Assembly (NCBI GenBank): GCA_964397255.1
Contig: CAYNHQ010000008.1
Location: 1 to 64,000 of the forward strand
Direction of reading: 5' to 3'
Length of the DNA stretch: 64,000 nucleotides
From: CAYNHQ01 sp964397255
Lineage (GTDB): Bacteria > Bdellovibrionota_G > JALEGL01 > DATDPG01
Each line of letters begins with the position of its first letter. The first letter of the stretch is position 1. Position numbers and translations under genes: made by a program. Shown piece after piece: positions 52,423 to 60,210 of the stretch. The notes beneath the pieces are model-generated. The model was not told where the DNA came from and did no database searches. It worked only from the letters and a program-made list of their open reading frames with translations.

Positions 52423-52680
52423 GTGCAGATCTATTACCTCCACGCTTTCGTTGAGGAGCTCGAGCGCCTGGATAAAAGCGTTCAGAAGGAAATCCGAAAC
52501 AAATTGAAGGAACTTTTCCGAATGCCTTTCGAGGCATACTCTCACTTGGCCTTAAAGGGACCTCAATTCCGAGGGCTTTTCAAGTTACGAGTCGGCGATT
52601 GGCGTTTAATCTATAAAATAGTAAACAAAGAACTCTATTTCATCACCCTCGGCCACCGATCCGAAGTTTACAAAGATTAG
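52423..52680 (+). CDS. RelE/StbE-family toxin
   Basis: The 85-aa protein starts at GTG 52423, directly after the antitoxin stop. It has the RelE/ParE fold pattern: LERLDKSVQKEIRNKLKEL helices, then HLALKGPQFRGLFKLRVGDWRLIYKI, with the Arg of GDWRLIYKI typical of mRNA-interfering RelE relatives, and a final FITLGHRSEVYKD. It probably cleaves mRNA on the ribosome. Confidence 0.88.
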   Translation: MQIYYLHAFVEELERLDKSVQKEIRNKLKELFRMPFEAYSHLALKGPQFRGLFKLRVGDWRLIYKIVNKELYFITLGHRSEVYKD

Positions 52681-52714
52681 CCATCTTCGGTAGATAGTTC
52701 GACATAGTGTGGAA

Positions 52715-53671
52715 CTATTCTGATTCTTCTTCGTCGTGTTTCATTCGTTTCAATGGTTGTGATGATGGAGGGATCTTTCCTTTCGCCCATTCCGCGAGGG
52801 GGATCCAATGACCGCCACTGCAAGTTCGGACATTTTTCTCACTGCAAACTTCAAACTCGTACACGGGATGAATTTCCCAGAGAGTGGCGCGGGCGGGGTT
52901 TCTCGGGGCAATGGTTCCATTCTTTTCACAGGGGACATGACTTGCGTCGAAGAAGAGCTGGCCCGTGATACGAACGGATCGCTCGTTTCCAATAAGTTTT
53001 AATGAATCGACTTCCCATAATTCAGGGCGAAAGTGAGGCGTAATTTCTGCGGTGATCGTCTTACATAGCATGGCCGTTCTTTGTGGACGATTCGAAGGTC
53101 CCTTAGGAAGATTAAACGGGATTTTTGAGAGGCTCATATGAATGTCGTTGAATTCATCATCCGGGATATTGCAATTCACGCTCTCTCCATGATCCGTATC
53201 CGAGTAATGCGGCTCGTTGAGAAAGCCGGTGAGGCTAACCATTTTCCCCTCACCTACGGGAACCCCATTGGGCGCATCGATCAAGTCCTTCAACTTTGAT
53301 CGTTCTTTTGGAAGATGGTCTTTTCCGAAGTCGATGCCTCTTTCTTTCACTTCAGTTTGAAGGTCCATAAAATGATGAAAATAGAGAACCGTGGCAGGAT
53401 CTTGTGCACAGAAATTATTCTTGGCCAGTTCTTGCTGGTGCGTTTCTGCGTAGGTCGCTAATTCTCGTGGCTTACCGTTGATGTCGCAAATGTCATCGAT
53501 CGGGTGCTTTTTCGCGATGGATTGGAAAGGAAGCTCGCAACCCGGATCAAAGGCTTTTCCATTTCCGACTGGAGGAACAGGATTGGATTGACCGAAGCCG
53601 AGGTTACATAGGCAGACGATTATTGCGATTGGAACGACGTTAAGCGGCGCTTGCGTACGCATAGGAGCCAT
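52715..53671 (-). CDS. Secreted protein of unknown function
   Basis: The 318-aa protein has a signal peptide (about 28 residues ending LGFGQ). The mature part holds about eight Cys and contains MVSLTGFLNEPHYSDTDHGE and RSVRITGQLFFDASHVPCE, with WEIHPVYEFEVC toward the end. I recognise no family. The end is acidic (DEEESE). It lies alone between the toxin-antitoxin pair and trxA. Confidence 0.65.
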   Translation of the reverse strand: MAPMRTQAPLNVVPIAIIVCLCNLGFGQSNPVPPVGNGKAFDPGCELPFQSIAKKHPIDDICDINGKPRELATYAETHQQELAKNNFCAQDPATVLYFHHFMDLQTEVKERGIDFGKDHLPKERSKLKDLIDAPNGVPVGEGKMVSLTGFLNEPHYSDTDHGESVNCNIPDDEFNDIHMSLSKIPFNLPKGPSNRPQRTAMLCKTITAEITPHFRPELWEVDSLKLIGNERSVRITGQLFFDASHVPCEKNGTIAPRNPARATLWEIHPVYEFEVCSEKNVRTCSGGHWIPLAEWAKGKIPPSSQPLKRMKHDEEESE

Positions 53672-53786
53672 CGTATTGCAGGCTCTGTACCAAGAACTGT
53701 TGGGAAAAATATAATTGTTTTCGTACCTTAAGCGCCTCTTTTATAAATGTGCGACAGGTCTTGATGGGACAAAGGAGCGCTCGAAA

Positions 53787-54113
53787 TTAAATCCCTTTTT
53801 TCACTAGGGTTTCGAGGTTGGCGCGGGGCGCGACGCCGACCACTTGATCCACCACCTGGCCGTTTTTGAACAAAATTAACGTCGGAATTCCACGAATGCC
53901 GTACTGCATGGGAGTGTTGGGATTGTCATCGATATTGAGCTTTTTGAAATTTATTTTATCACCATATTGGTTGGCGAGTTCCTCCACCATGGGAGCAATC
54001 GCACGGCAGGGAGCACACCATTCCGCCCAAAAGTCGACCAGAGTCGCCTTATCGGCCTTTAACACATCCTGTTCAAAATCTTTGTCGCCCACTGCTCCTA
54101 CGTTTGCCGCCAT
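53787..54113 (-). CDS. trxA: Thioredoxin
   Basis: The 108-aa protein has WCAPC (Cys33, Cys36) and the cis-Pro segment GIRGIPTLILF, with full thioredoxin length. It reduces disulfides in the cytoplasm. GAGGAG precedes the ATG and a good promoter lies upstream (54146-54173). Confidence 0.96.
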   Translation of the reverse strand: MAANVGAVGDKDFEQDVLKADKATLVDFWAEWCAPCRAIAPMVEELANQYGDKINFKKLNIDDNPNTPMQYGIRGIPTLILFKNGQVVDQVVGVAPRANLETLVKKGI

Positions 54114-54145
54114 TTTTCTCTCCTCAACAAAAGTTTAGCGGACGA

Positions 54146-54173
54146 AGTGTAAGCACATCAAGTCGTCTGTCAA
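54146..54173 (-). promoter_or_regulatory. Sigma-70 promoter of trxA
   Basis: On the minus strand TTGACA (54173-54168) and TACACT (54151-54146) are separated by 16 bases, 33 bases before the trxA start. Confidence 0.7.
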
Positions 54174-54184
54174 ATGCCTTGAAT

Positions 54185-55102
54185 TCATTCTTCCTTTTTC
54201 GGCCACCGAATCGAAGCCGCGATGGAAAGGGCTAAAATCATTGCGATGAGACTTAGCGCAATCCCCAATGGTATGGGATACCAATCCTGAATAATCATTT
54301 TGACACCCACAAAAGCGAGAATGGCTGCCAGGCCATAATGGAGGTGGTGGAAAAGCTGCATGACACCCGACAATGCAAAGTAAAGAGCTCGCAGACCGAG
54401 GATCGCAAATACATTGGAGCTATAAACAATGAAGGGATCTACCGTGACCGCGAGAACGGCGGGGATAGAGTCGACGGCGAAGATGAGGTCAGTGGTTTCT
54501 ACCACCAGTAGAACGATGAATAGAGGTGTAGCGTAAAGTTTCGTTTCTCTGCGGACAAAAAAATGATCCCCCTCATAATCCCGCGTGACCGGAACGACCT
54601 TCCGAACGAGCTGCAGAAGAAAGTTTCGCTCCGGATGAATTTCTTTGTCTCTTTCAAATGCCATTTTGATTCCCGTAACGACCAGGAATCCCCCGAAGAT
54701 GAAAAAGAGCCAGTGGAATCGATGCAACAACGTCACGCCGACGGCAATAAAGAAGGCTCTCATGATGAGGGCTCCAAGAATCCCCCAAAAGAGAACCTTG
54801 TGCTGGTGATGGGGCGAAACGCGGAAGTAGGAGAAGATCAAAAGGAAGACGAAGAGATTGTCTACGCTTAGAGACTTTTCCAAAATGTATCCCGTAAAAA
54901 ACTCGAGAGAAGATTGCGGCCCCTTCCAATAATGAATGAGTCCCATAAATGCGAGCGCGAGGGTGATCCAAATGGCGCTCCAGATCATCGCCTCTTTGAG
55001 TTTGACGTGATGCGAAGTACGGTGAAAAACGCCGAGATCTAGGACAAGCATACCCACGACAAAAAGATTGAAGAAAATCCAAAGCCAAGCCTGTCCGGAC
55101 AT
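54185..55102 (-). CDS. TerC/Alx-family membrane protein
   Basis: The 305-aa protein has about nine helices and family acids in FFTGYILEKSLSVDNLFVF and VVETTDLIFAVDSIPAVLAV. TerC/Alx proteins export manganese or support metalation of secreted enzymes. No manganese riboswitch is visible in the short upstream region. It diverges from the FHA protein gene. Confidence 0.9.
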   Translation of the reverse strand: MSGQAWLWIFFNLFVVGMLVLDLGVFHRTSHHVKLKEAMIWSAIWITLALAFMGLIHYWKGPQSSLEFFTGYILEKSLSVDNLFVFLLIFSYFRVSPHHQHKVLFWGILGALIMRAFFIAVGVTLLHRFHWLFFIFGGFLVVTGIKMAFERDKEIHPERNFLLQLVRKVVPVTRDYEGDHFFVRRETKLYATPLFIVLLVVETTDLIFAVDSIPAVLAVTVDPFIVYSSNVFAILGLRALYFALSGVMQLFHHLHYGLAAILAFVGVKMIIQDWYPIPLGIALSLIAMILALSIAASIRWPKKEE

Positions 55103-55162
55103 GACTTCATTTTGTTCGGTTTTCTTCCTCGCGGCAATGAATGGCGATGCGCTATACTTGAA

Positions 55163-56419
55163 ATGTTGAATCCTTTGCAGCCTGACTTACGGCCTGAAGG
55201 TGGGGTGGCGGCGCTCCCATTCCTCCGCATTTATTTGTCGGGCACATTTCTACGGAACATGAAACTCGAAGCGGGATCTTACGTCGGAGGACGGGATCCC
55301 CATGTGGAAATCGTTCTCGAGGGACGTTTTGTCTCCCGTCGGCATTTTCAGGTTGTGTACGGAGGCGAAAACAAACTGGCCATTCAAGACCTCGGAAGTT
55401 CGAATGGAACATTCGTCAACGGCTCGCGTATCACCCGCGCTCCGCTTGCTCACGGGGATGAGATTCAGTTAGGGGAAGTAAAGATCGTCGTATCTCATCG
55501 CGCTTTTGCCGCATCGAATATCATTCCTTTCCCCGTCACGCGCACCGATCCGATGATCGCGATTCCTATTCCAGAACCTGCGGCTCCAGTGCCGGCGCCG
55601 ATTCCAAAAGTAGAGCCTCGCGTAAAGATAAAAAAGAAATCGTTTCCTTTGGGGAATCTCATATTCGTCATTGCCGCAGCCGGAGGAGTCGCTTACGGAG
55701 TGAAGTATTATATGGAGAGGCCGGTTTTAGTAGCGATCATGACCCAGCCACCAAAGAGTATAGCTACCATTGCACCTTCCGCTGAACCGGTTGAAGAAGT
55801 GCCTTTGACTCCCGCCCCGGCCATTGTGGAGAAAGTAGCGCCGCCGAAATCGAAAGCTGTCAAAGAAGCCCCAGTTCCCAAGAATCGATTGGCGGAAAGT
55901 CTGAATTCATTAGAGGATCTTTCGTCGCAGGGAGATCTCGGGAAATTGAGTGATCGATTAAACAATGAGCGCGCAAAAGGAGATAACAATTTGCTGGCTC
56001 TTAAAACGCTCAAGAAGCCTTCGAACCAGGCGATGGATGTCGAAATCAAGATGCCCAGGATGGAAGAGATGACGGAGGCGATGAAGGCTTCCAGGGCTGC
56101 CGAGATGGCGAAGAAGCTCTGGGGCCCGGAAGATTTCGATCATTATCAAAAAATGCTCCGCTCACGTCTGACCGGCGTGGATGGGTGCTACGCCAGACAT
56201 GGCGATGGGAGCGGCGGAAAAGTTTCCATTTCATTGACGCTGGCGAAAAGCGGGATGGTTCGATCGAGCAAAGTGGAATTGACCACATTTAAAAACAAGG
56301 CTCTAGAGGATTGCATGCTCAAACAGGTCAATTCGGCTCAAGTGGATCCCCCGCCTTGGGATGGGTTTACCGTATCGTACGGATTCCGCTTCGGCGCCCG
56401 GCAGGTCGAGTTCAGGTAA
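55163..56419 (+). CDS. FHA-domain protein with AgmX/PglI (TonB-like) C-terminal domain, GltG-like
   Basis: The 418-aa protein has an N-terminal FHA phosphothreonine-binding domain (about 20-110; GGR 42-44, SRRH 58-61, SSNGTFVNG 79-87), a Pro-rich segment, one membrane helix (162-182), a coiled region, and a C-terminal domain (about 335-418) with GGKVSISLTLAKSGMV and two Cys. This is the plan of gliding motility GltG-type proteins: cytoplasmic sensor, membrane span, periplasmic TonB-like end. The ATG at 55163 follows TATACT by only four bases, so a leaderless transcript is possible. It is convergent with the main gliding operon. Confidence 0.85.
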   Translation: MLNPLQPDLRPEGGVAALPFLRIYLSGTFLRNMKLEAGSYVGGRDPHVEIVLEGRFVSRRHFQVVYGGENKLAIQDLGSSNGTFVNGSRITRAPLAHGDEIQLGEVKIVVSHRAFAASNIIPFPVTRTDPMIAIPIPEPAAPVPAPIPKVEPRVKIKKKSFPLGNLIFVIAAAGGVAYGVKYYMERPVLVAIMTQPPKSIATIAPSAEPVEEVPLTPAPAIVEKVAPPKSKAVKEAPVPKNRLAESLNSLEDLSSQGDLGKLSDRLNNERAKGDNNLLALKTLKKPSNQAMDVEIKMPRMEEMTEAMKASRAAEMAKKLWGPEDFDHYQKMLRSRLTGVDGCYARHGDGSGGKVSISLTLAKSGMVRSSKVELTTFKNKALEDCMLKQVNSAQVDPPPWDGFTVSYGFRFGARQVEFR

Positions 56420-56505
56420 TCACAGAACTACGAAGGCTACGAAGAGCGCCAAGAGCGCGTACGGCAGCGACAGAGCGCAGGCTTCATAGTCCGGATTCTG
56501 TGACA
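56420..56505. repeat. Imperfect inverted repeat element between convergent genes
   Basis: TCACAGAA near 56420 is inverted as TTCTGTGA near 56495, and the adjacent CTACGAAGGC pairs with GGCTTCATAG after a small bulge. The inner part is rich in GCGC and GAGCGC. It could be a bidirectional terminator or a small mobile-type palindrome. Confidence 0.5.
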
Positions 56506-56603
56506 AATACCCTTCCATGCTCGTTTAGAAAGCAAGATACAGGCCCCAGGTCGTTTTCTCGTAACCATTTAAAATTACTGTATTTAATTACGCACCCAAG
56601 AAG

Positions 56604-56624
56604 AAAAAAGCGCAGATTTTGCGC
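56604..56624 (-). terminator. Intrinsic terminator of the gliding operon
   Basis: On the minus strand GCGCA, a five-base loop and TGCGC are followed by a C-free TTTTTT run, 33 bases after the stop of the barrel gene at 56657. Confidence 0.7.
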
Positions 56625-56656
56625 AATCCATTAATTTTCGAATACTTTTTGCGTAC

Positions 56657-57238
56657 TTAGAACGTGTATTTCAATCCAAAGGCGACGTTAAACATGTCGA
56701 GTGGGAGATCGATGTAAAAATAGGTCGCTTTGACATACAGCGAGTAGTGACGAAGGTACGTGTAGTACTCAAAACCGCCGCCAATCAGAATATTGAGTTT
56801 CATATTCTCATTTGCGAAGAATTCGGGGCTGCTGTAGAAAACTCCAGGCCCGATTTCGGCAAATGGGTAAAAACGGCCCAGGGGATAGGCTAATTTTGCC
56901 GCGCCATTAAAGAGAAATGTATTCACGCCGCCGGTGAGCTGGGGATCACCGGGAGCGGCTTCATTAATTCCGAGTGTGTAAACACCTTCGATGGTCAGCC
57001 ATTTCAGAATGTCGTATCCGGTCGTGAAGCCGAGTTGGAAACCCGGATTGCTGGCCGATTGCCGGTTGCCCGTGAAAATATTAAAGCCGAAATCGCCGCC
57101 TACGGAAAAACCTCGTTCAATCGCATCCGGCAGACGCTGAAATTCTCCGAAGATGTTGTCGGCGAGAGCGGACGTTGAACCCACAAATAGAAAGCTGAGA
57201 AATCCAAAAACTAGAGCTTTGCTCGTTTTTTGATCCAT
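56657..57238 (-). CDS. Outer-membrane beta-barrel protein of the gliding cluster
   Basis: The 193-aa protein has a signal peptide ending SALA and eight or so beta strands with a terminal KYTF. Its form fits small barrels such as GltA, GltB or GltH of the Myxococcus gliding apparatus; exact orthology cannot be decided. Its ATG follows the stop of the TonB-like gene without a gap (TAAATG). It is the last gene of the operon. Confidence 0.78.
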   Translation of the reverse strand: MDQKTSKALVFGFLSFLFVGSTSALADNIFGEFQRLPDAIERGFSVGGDFGFNIFTGNRQSASNPGFQLGFTTGYDILKWLTIEGVYTLGINEAAPGDPQLTGGVNTFLFNGAAKLAYPLGRFYPFAEIGPGVFYSSPEFFANENMKLNILIGGGFEYYTYLRHYSLYVKATYFYIDLPLDMFNVAFGLKYTF

Positions 57239-58681
57239 TTAGCCCGCCACACGGAAGAGATAAGGATAAACGACTTCCACCACACCCCCGCCCGGCTTCG
57301 GAAATTGTATTCGCCGGATGACATTCGAGATGCAGTCCTCCACCGGTTTGCTCATCATCGTCGTCTGTTTGATTTTGGAGCTGGTCACCCGCCCTTCCAG
57401 GCCGATGATAAAATCTGTGACGATTTTACCACGTAAGTCAGGCTGGACCTGAACTTGCCGCTGATAGCAGAATTGTATCGCACCCTGATTGTCGCGCATG
57501 ATTTTCGCGATGACTTCCTTGGGAATGTTTCCCGTGATGTACACTTCCTCTTCATCAATCGATGCTGAAACCGCTACGCCACTTCGGCCGGTTCCAAAAT
57601 CTGCCAGCCCAGGCCCTTTGGCCCCGCCGCCTTTTCCTTTCGTACCCAGACCCTGTCCAATCGATGTCGAAAGACCCCCGCCTCCAGTACCAGTTCCTTG
57701 AAGTCCTTTTCCTGATCGAAGTTCCGTTTCACCCGGGAGTCCGTATCGTGCATTTCGGTTGAAAGCGCTTTCCACATTGCCTGGAACTGCGGATCCACCG
57801 ACGAGATCGGAAAGGACATTACGATTTCCCCCTTTCGAAAAGAAATCCAGAACGCCGGTTCGGCCGATATCTTTACCCGACATTCTCCCCGAGCCGGGCA
57901 CGCCTCGTCCGCGACGCCCTTCCTGGCCGGGGGCTCGCTCGCCTTCTCCCTCCATACCCACGGGGCCTCGTGAGAGGTTCGAAGCGGAAATTCCCGAGGT
58001 CGGAGGCGGAGTAAATTTCGCGAAACGTTTCGCATCCAGAACAATCTTTTTGACCTCTGGTGAGAGGTCCTCCAACGTCACTTCTTTGGGCGGCGTCGGC
58101 ATGATTTTGACAATGAGAAGAATCATGAGGTGCGCCGCGAGAGAAATAAGAAGCCATCTTACGAAATAGGGATCTCCCAGATTTTTAAAGAGTGCGGGAG
58201 GAGGAATACGGCTGGGGGCCGCCACCTCTTCGAAATAGATAAGGACATTCCCGTGCTCGAGAACGCCGCGCGATCCGCGGGGGAGAACAATCGACCGCAT
58301 GGGCTCTTTGGTGCTTCCCGCGGTAAGCGGCTCCAACTTGTTCCCAGACTGCAGAACGCCGGTAAAATGGGCATTGACCAAGAGGCGAACCGAGCCATCC
58401 GCAGTGTATTCAATCAGGGGGTGAAACTCTGGAAGGTCCTTGGTCGGGATTCGAAGAAGGTTTTTTCGGTTCGCGCCGGCGGTGATCACCGTTCCGGCGT
58501 CGAAGATTCGGTCGTCGATGACCCATCCGAAGCATTGAATGACCACACGAAGAACTTTCCCGGCAATTTCACCCGCCGGTTTTTCGCTTCGACGTGTTCG
58601 GAAGCCGACGGTCAGCTTCTTCGCATCAAAGTACAATTCAGAGTTTGAATCGCTCGGAATTTTCAGTTTTGGATTCGCCAT
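57239..58681 (-). CDS. GltG/GltJ-like gliding protein with FHA-like N-terminus and TonB-like C-terminus
   Basis: The 480-aa protein has an N-terminal beta-rich domain (about 15-155, ending RGVLEHGNVLIYFEEV, possibly a divergent FHA fold), one membrane helix (174-194, HLMILLIVKIM), a long Gly-rich linker (about 235-385) and a C-terminal AgmX/PglI domain (about 395-480; IQFCYQRQVQVQPDLRGKIV, then EDCISNVIRRIQFPKPGGG) with a paired Cys. This spans cytoplasm to periplasm and resembles the FHA protein at 55163. It lies between the small secreted protein and the barrel. Confidence 0.85.
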   Translation of the reverse strand: MANPKLKIPSDSNSELYFDAKKLTVGFRTRRSEKPAGEIAGKVLRVVIQCFGWVIDDRIFDAGTVITAGANRKNLLRIPTKDLPEFHPLIEYTADGSVRLLVNAHFTGVLQSGNKLEPLTAGSTKEPMRSIVLPRGSRGVLEHGNVLIYFEEVAAPSRIPPPALFKNLGDPYFVRWLLISLAAHLMILLIVKIMPTPPKEVTLEDLSPEVKKIVLDAKRFAKFTPPPTSGISASNLSRGPVGMEGEGERAPGQEGRRGRGVPGSGRMSGKDIGRTGVLDFFSKGGNRNVLSDLVGGSAVPGNVESAFNRNARYGLPGETELRSGKGLQGTGTGGGGLSTSIGQGLGTKGKGGGAKGPGLADFGTGRSGVAVSASIDEEEVYITGNIPKEVIAKIMRDNQGAIQFCYQRQVQVQPDLRGKIVTDFIIGLEGRVTSSKIKQTTMMSKPVEDCISNVIRRIQFPKPGGGVVEVVYPYLFRVAG

Positions 58682-58693
58682 ACGTTTTTTCTC

Positions 58694-58981
58694 CTAAAAT
58701 TCGTCCACCGACCGGGTAATCTCCGGAATAAAGCTTTCATCCAAGTCGAGGAGCCGTCGGAAACGAAATTCCGGTGGCTCCACAATCGATTGCCCTTCAG
58801 GGCGTTTCAAATTTCCCAAAATATCGACTTCATCGAAGTCATACGTCGTCTTTCCCGAACGGACCTTACGTCCCTGTGAATCGGTTTTCACTGTCTCCGA
58901 CTTTTCCGTTTCCTGTGCAAAAAGAGGGGCGCTCATCGTCAACGCAATTGTAATGCAAGAATAAATAAGTTTCTTTTTCAT
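58694..58981 (-). CDS. Small periplasmic protein of the gliding operon (GltF-like candidate)
   Basis: The 95-aa product has a signal peptide ending PLFAQ and a charged mature part containing DEVDILGNLKRPEGQ and EPPEFRFRRLLDLDESF. No known domain. Its place between the TPR lipoprotein (4-base ATGA overlap) and the TonB-like protein matches GltF in Myxococcus by position only. It may be a linker or adaptor in the envelope-spanning complex. Confidence 0.65.
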   Translation of the reverse strand: MKKKLIYSCITIALTMSAPLFAQETEKSETVKTDSQGRKVRSGKTTYDFDEVDILGNLKRPEGQSIVEPPEFRFRRLLDLDESFIPEITRSVDEF

Positions 58982-60210
58982 TTTTTCCCTCCAGTTGCAG
59001 GCGCAGGGGTAGGTGTCGCGGCCGGTGTGGCAGGCGGGCTCTTTGCGGCACCTGCAGGAGCGGTCGCATTGCCCTTTGGCGGAACCGACGGCGCTCCCAA
59101 GACCGCCTTCTTTTTCGGCATGGATCGGGCCTGCGCGATGTAGTTATAGACCGGATGATTGGCCGGAAGATTTCCCTCCACTGCGATGAAGCGCTGGTAA
59201 AATTTTAGAGCCATGTCTCCTTCTTGGTATCCATTCTGGTAGAGGAGTCCAAGGTTTAAAAGCACGGCCCCGTTTTGTGAATCGAGTTCAGCCACCTTCG
59301 AAAATGCCTGCTTTGCCTCATCGAGCTTGCCCGTCGCGAAATAGGCGACACCGATATTTTGATTTGCCAAAAGATTGAGCGGTTCGATGTCGAGAACTTC
59401 TTCATAGAGGCCGATCGCCAACGGATAGTTCTGATATTTGAGGTATAAATCGGCCAAATTCATTCGCGGCGCAATAAGTTTGGAGCCCAGCTCGGCCGCT
59501 TTCCGAAATTCCGTAATTGCATTCTTGGTCAGATCCATCTTCATGTAAGTAAGGCCCAGGTTATTGTAGGTTTCAGCGGTCTGCTGATTGACCTTCTTGC
59601 CCTTTTGAAACGTCAGCTCGGCGAGGGGATAGCGTCCGGTGTCATAGTAAATCATTCCAAGATTGTTGATGACGTAGATGTTCGTTTTGTCGGCATTGAG
59701 AAGCTCGCGAATGATCTCCAATGCGCTTTCATGATCTCCCTTTTGCCGGTAAGCCACCGCCAGGTTGTTCTTAAGCATCCAATTCTTGGGATCCTTTCGT
59801 ACAAGTTCCTGGTAAATAGGAACCGCTTTTGCCGCTTGATCGGATTCCGAATAAACCCGCGCCAAAGCCAGCATGGGTTCGGTCTCATTGGGGCGCACGA
59901 GGGAGGCGTTTTCATAGGCGCGCTCCGATTTCTTCAACTGATTGAGCTGATAATAGTAACTTCCCAGCTTCATGTAGGCGTCATAATCGCGGGGATTCGA
60001 CTCCACATCATGCAGCGAGCCTTCCACGAGCCGGCGAAATTCGTCAGGTGTTCGCGCGGCAAGGGTGGGCTTTTCAACAAACTCCACCGCCGGGCGTGAA
60101 GGCCCCGGGGCCGGTGTTGCGGCCGTCGAGGGTGAGGAAGGGGTGGATGTGTTCGTCGCACATGCGGAGAACAGGGCAAGAGAAACCCAAGGGAGGAGTC
60201 GTTTCATCAT
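58978..60210 (-). CDS. TPR-repeat lipoprotein, AglT/GltE-like
   Basis: The 410-aa protein has a lipobox FSAC with Cys17, a Thr/Ser/Pro linker, about seven TPR units from about 70 to 335 (AYMKLGSYYYQLNQLKKSER, AVAYRQKGDHESAL and so on) and an Ala/Pro-rich C-terminus. AglT (GltE) of Myxococcus is a TPR outer-membrane lipoprotein of the gliding apparatus. It overlaps the long TPR gene upstream by 4 bases and the small secreted gene downstream by 4 bases. Confidence 0.85.
   Translation of the reverse strand: MMKRLLPWVSLALFSACATNTSTPSSPSTAATPAPGPSRPAVEFVEKPTLAARTPDEFRRLVEGSLHDVESNPRDYDAYMKLGSYYYQLNQLKKSERAYENASLVRPNETEPMLALARVYSESDQAAKAVPIYQELVRKDPKNWMLKNNLAVAYRQKGDHESALEIIRELLNADKTNIYVINNLGMIYYDTGRYPLAELTFQKGKKVNQQTAETYNNLGLTYMKMDLTKNAITEFRKAAELGSKLIAPRMNLADLYLKYQNYPLAIGLYEEVLDIEPLNLLANQNIGVAYFATGKLDEAKQAFSKVAELDSQNGAVLLNLGLLYQNGYQEGDMALKFYQRFIAVEGNLPANHPVYNYIAQARSMPKKKAVLGAPSVPPKGNATAPAGAAKSPPATPAATPTPAPATGGKK

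Noticed and set aside
54114..55162. A manganese (yybP-ykoY) riboswitch for the TerC/Alx gene
   Set aside because: The TerC gene starts within 60 bases of the divergent FHA gene, leaving no room, and no riboswitch core was seen.
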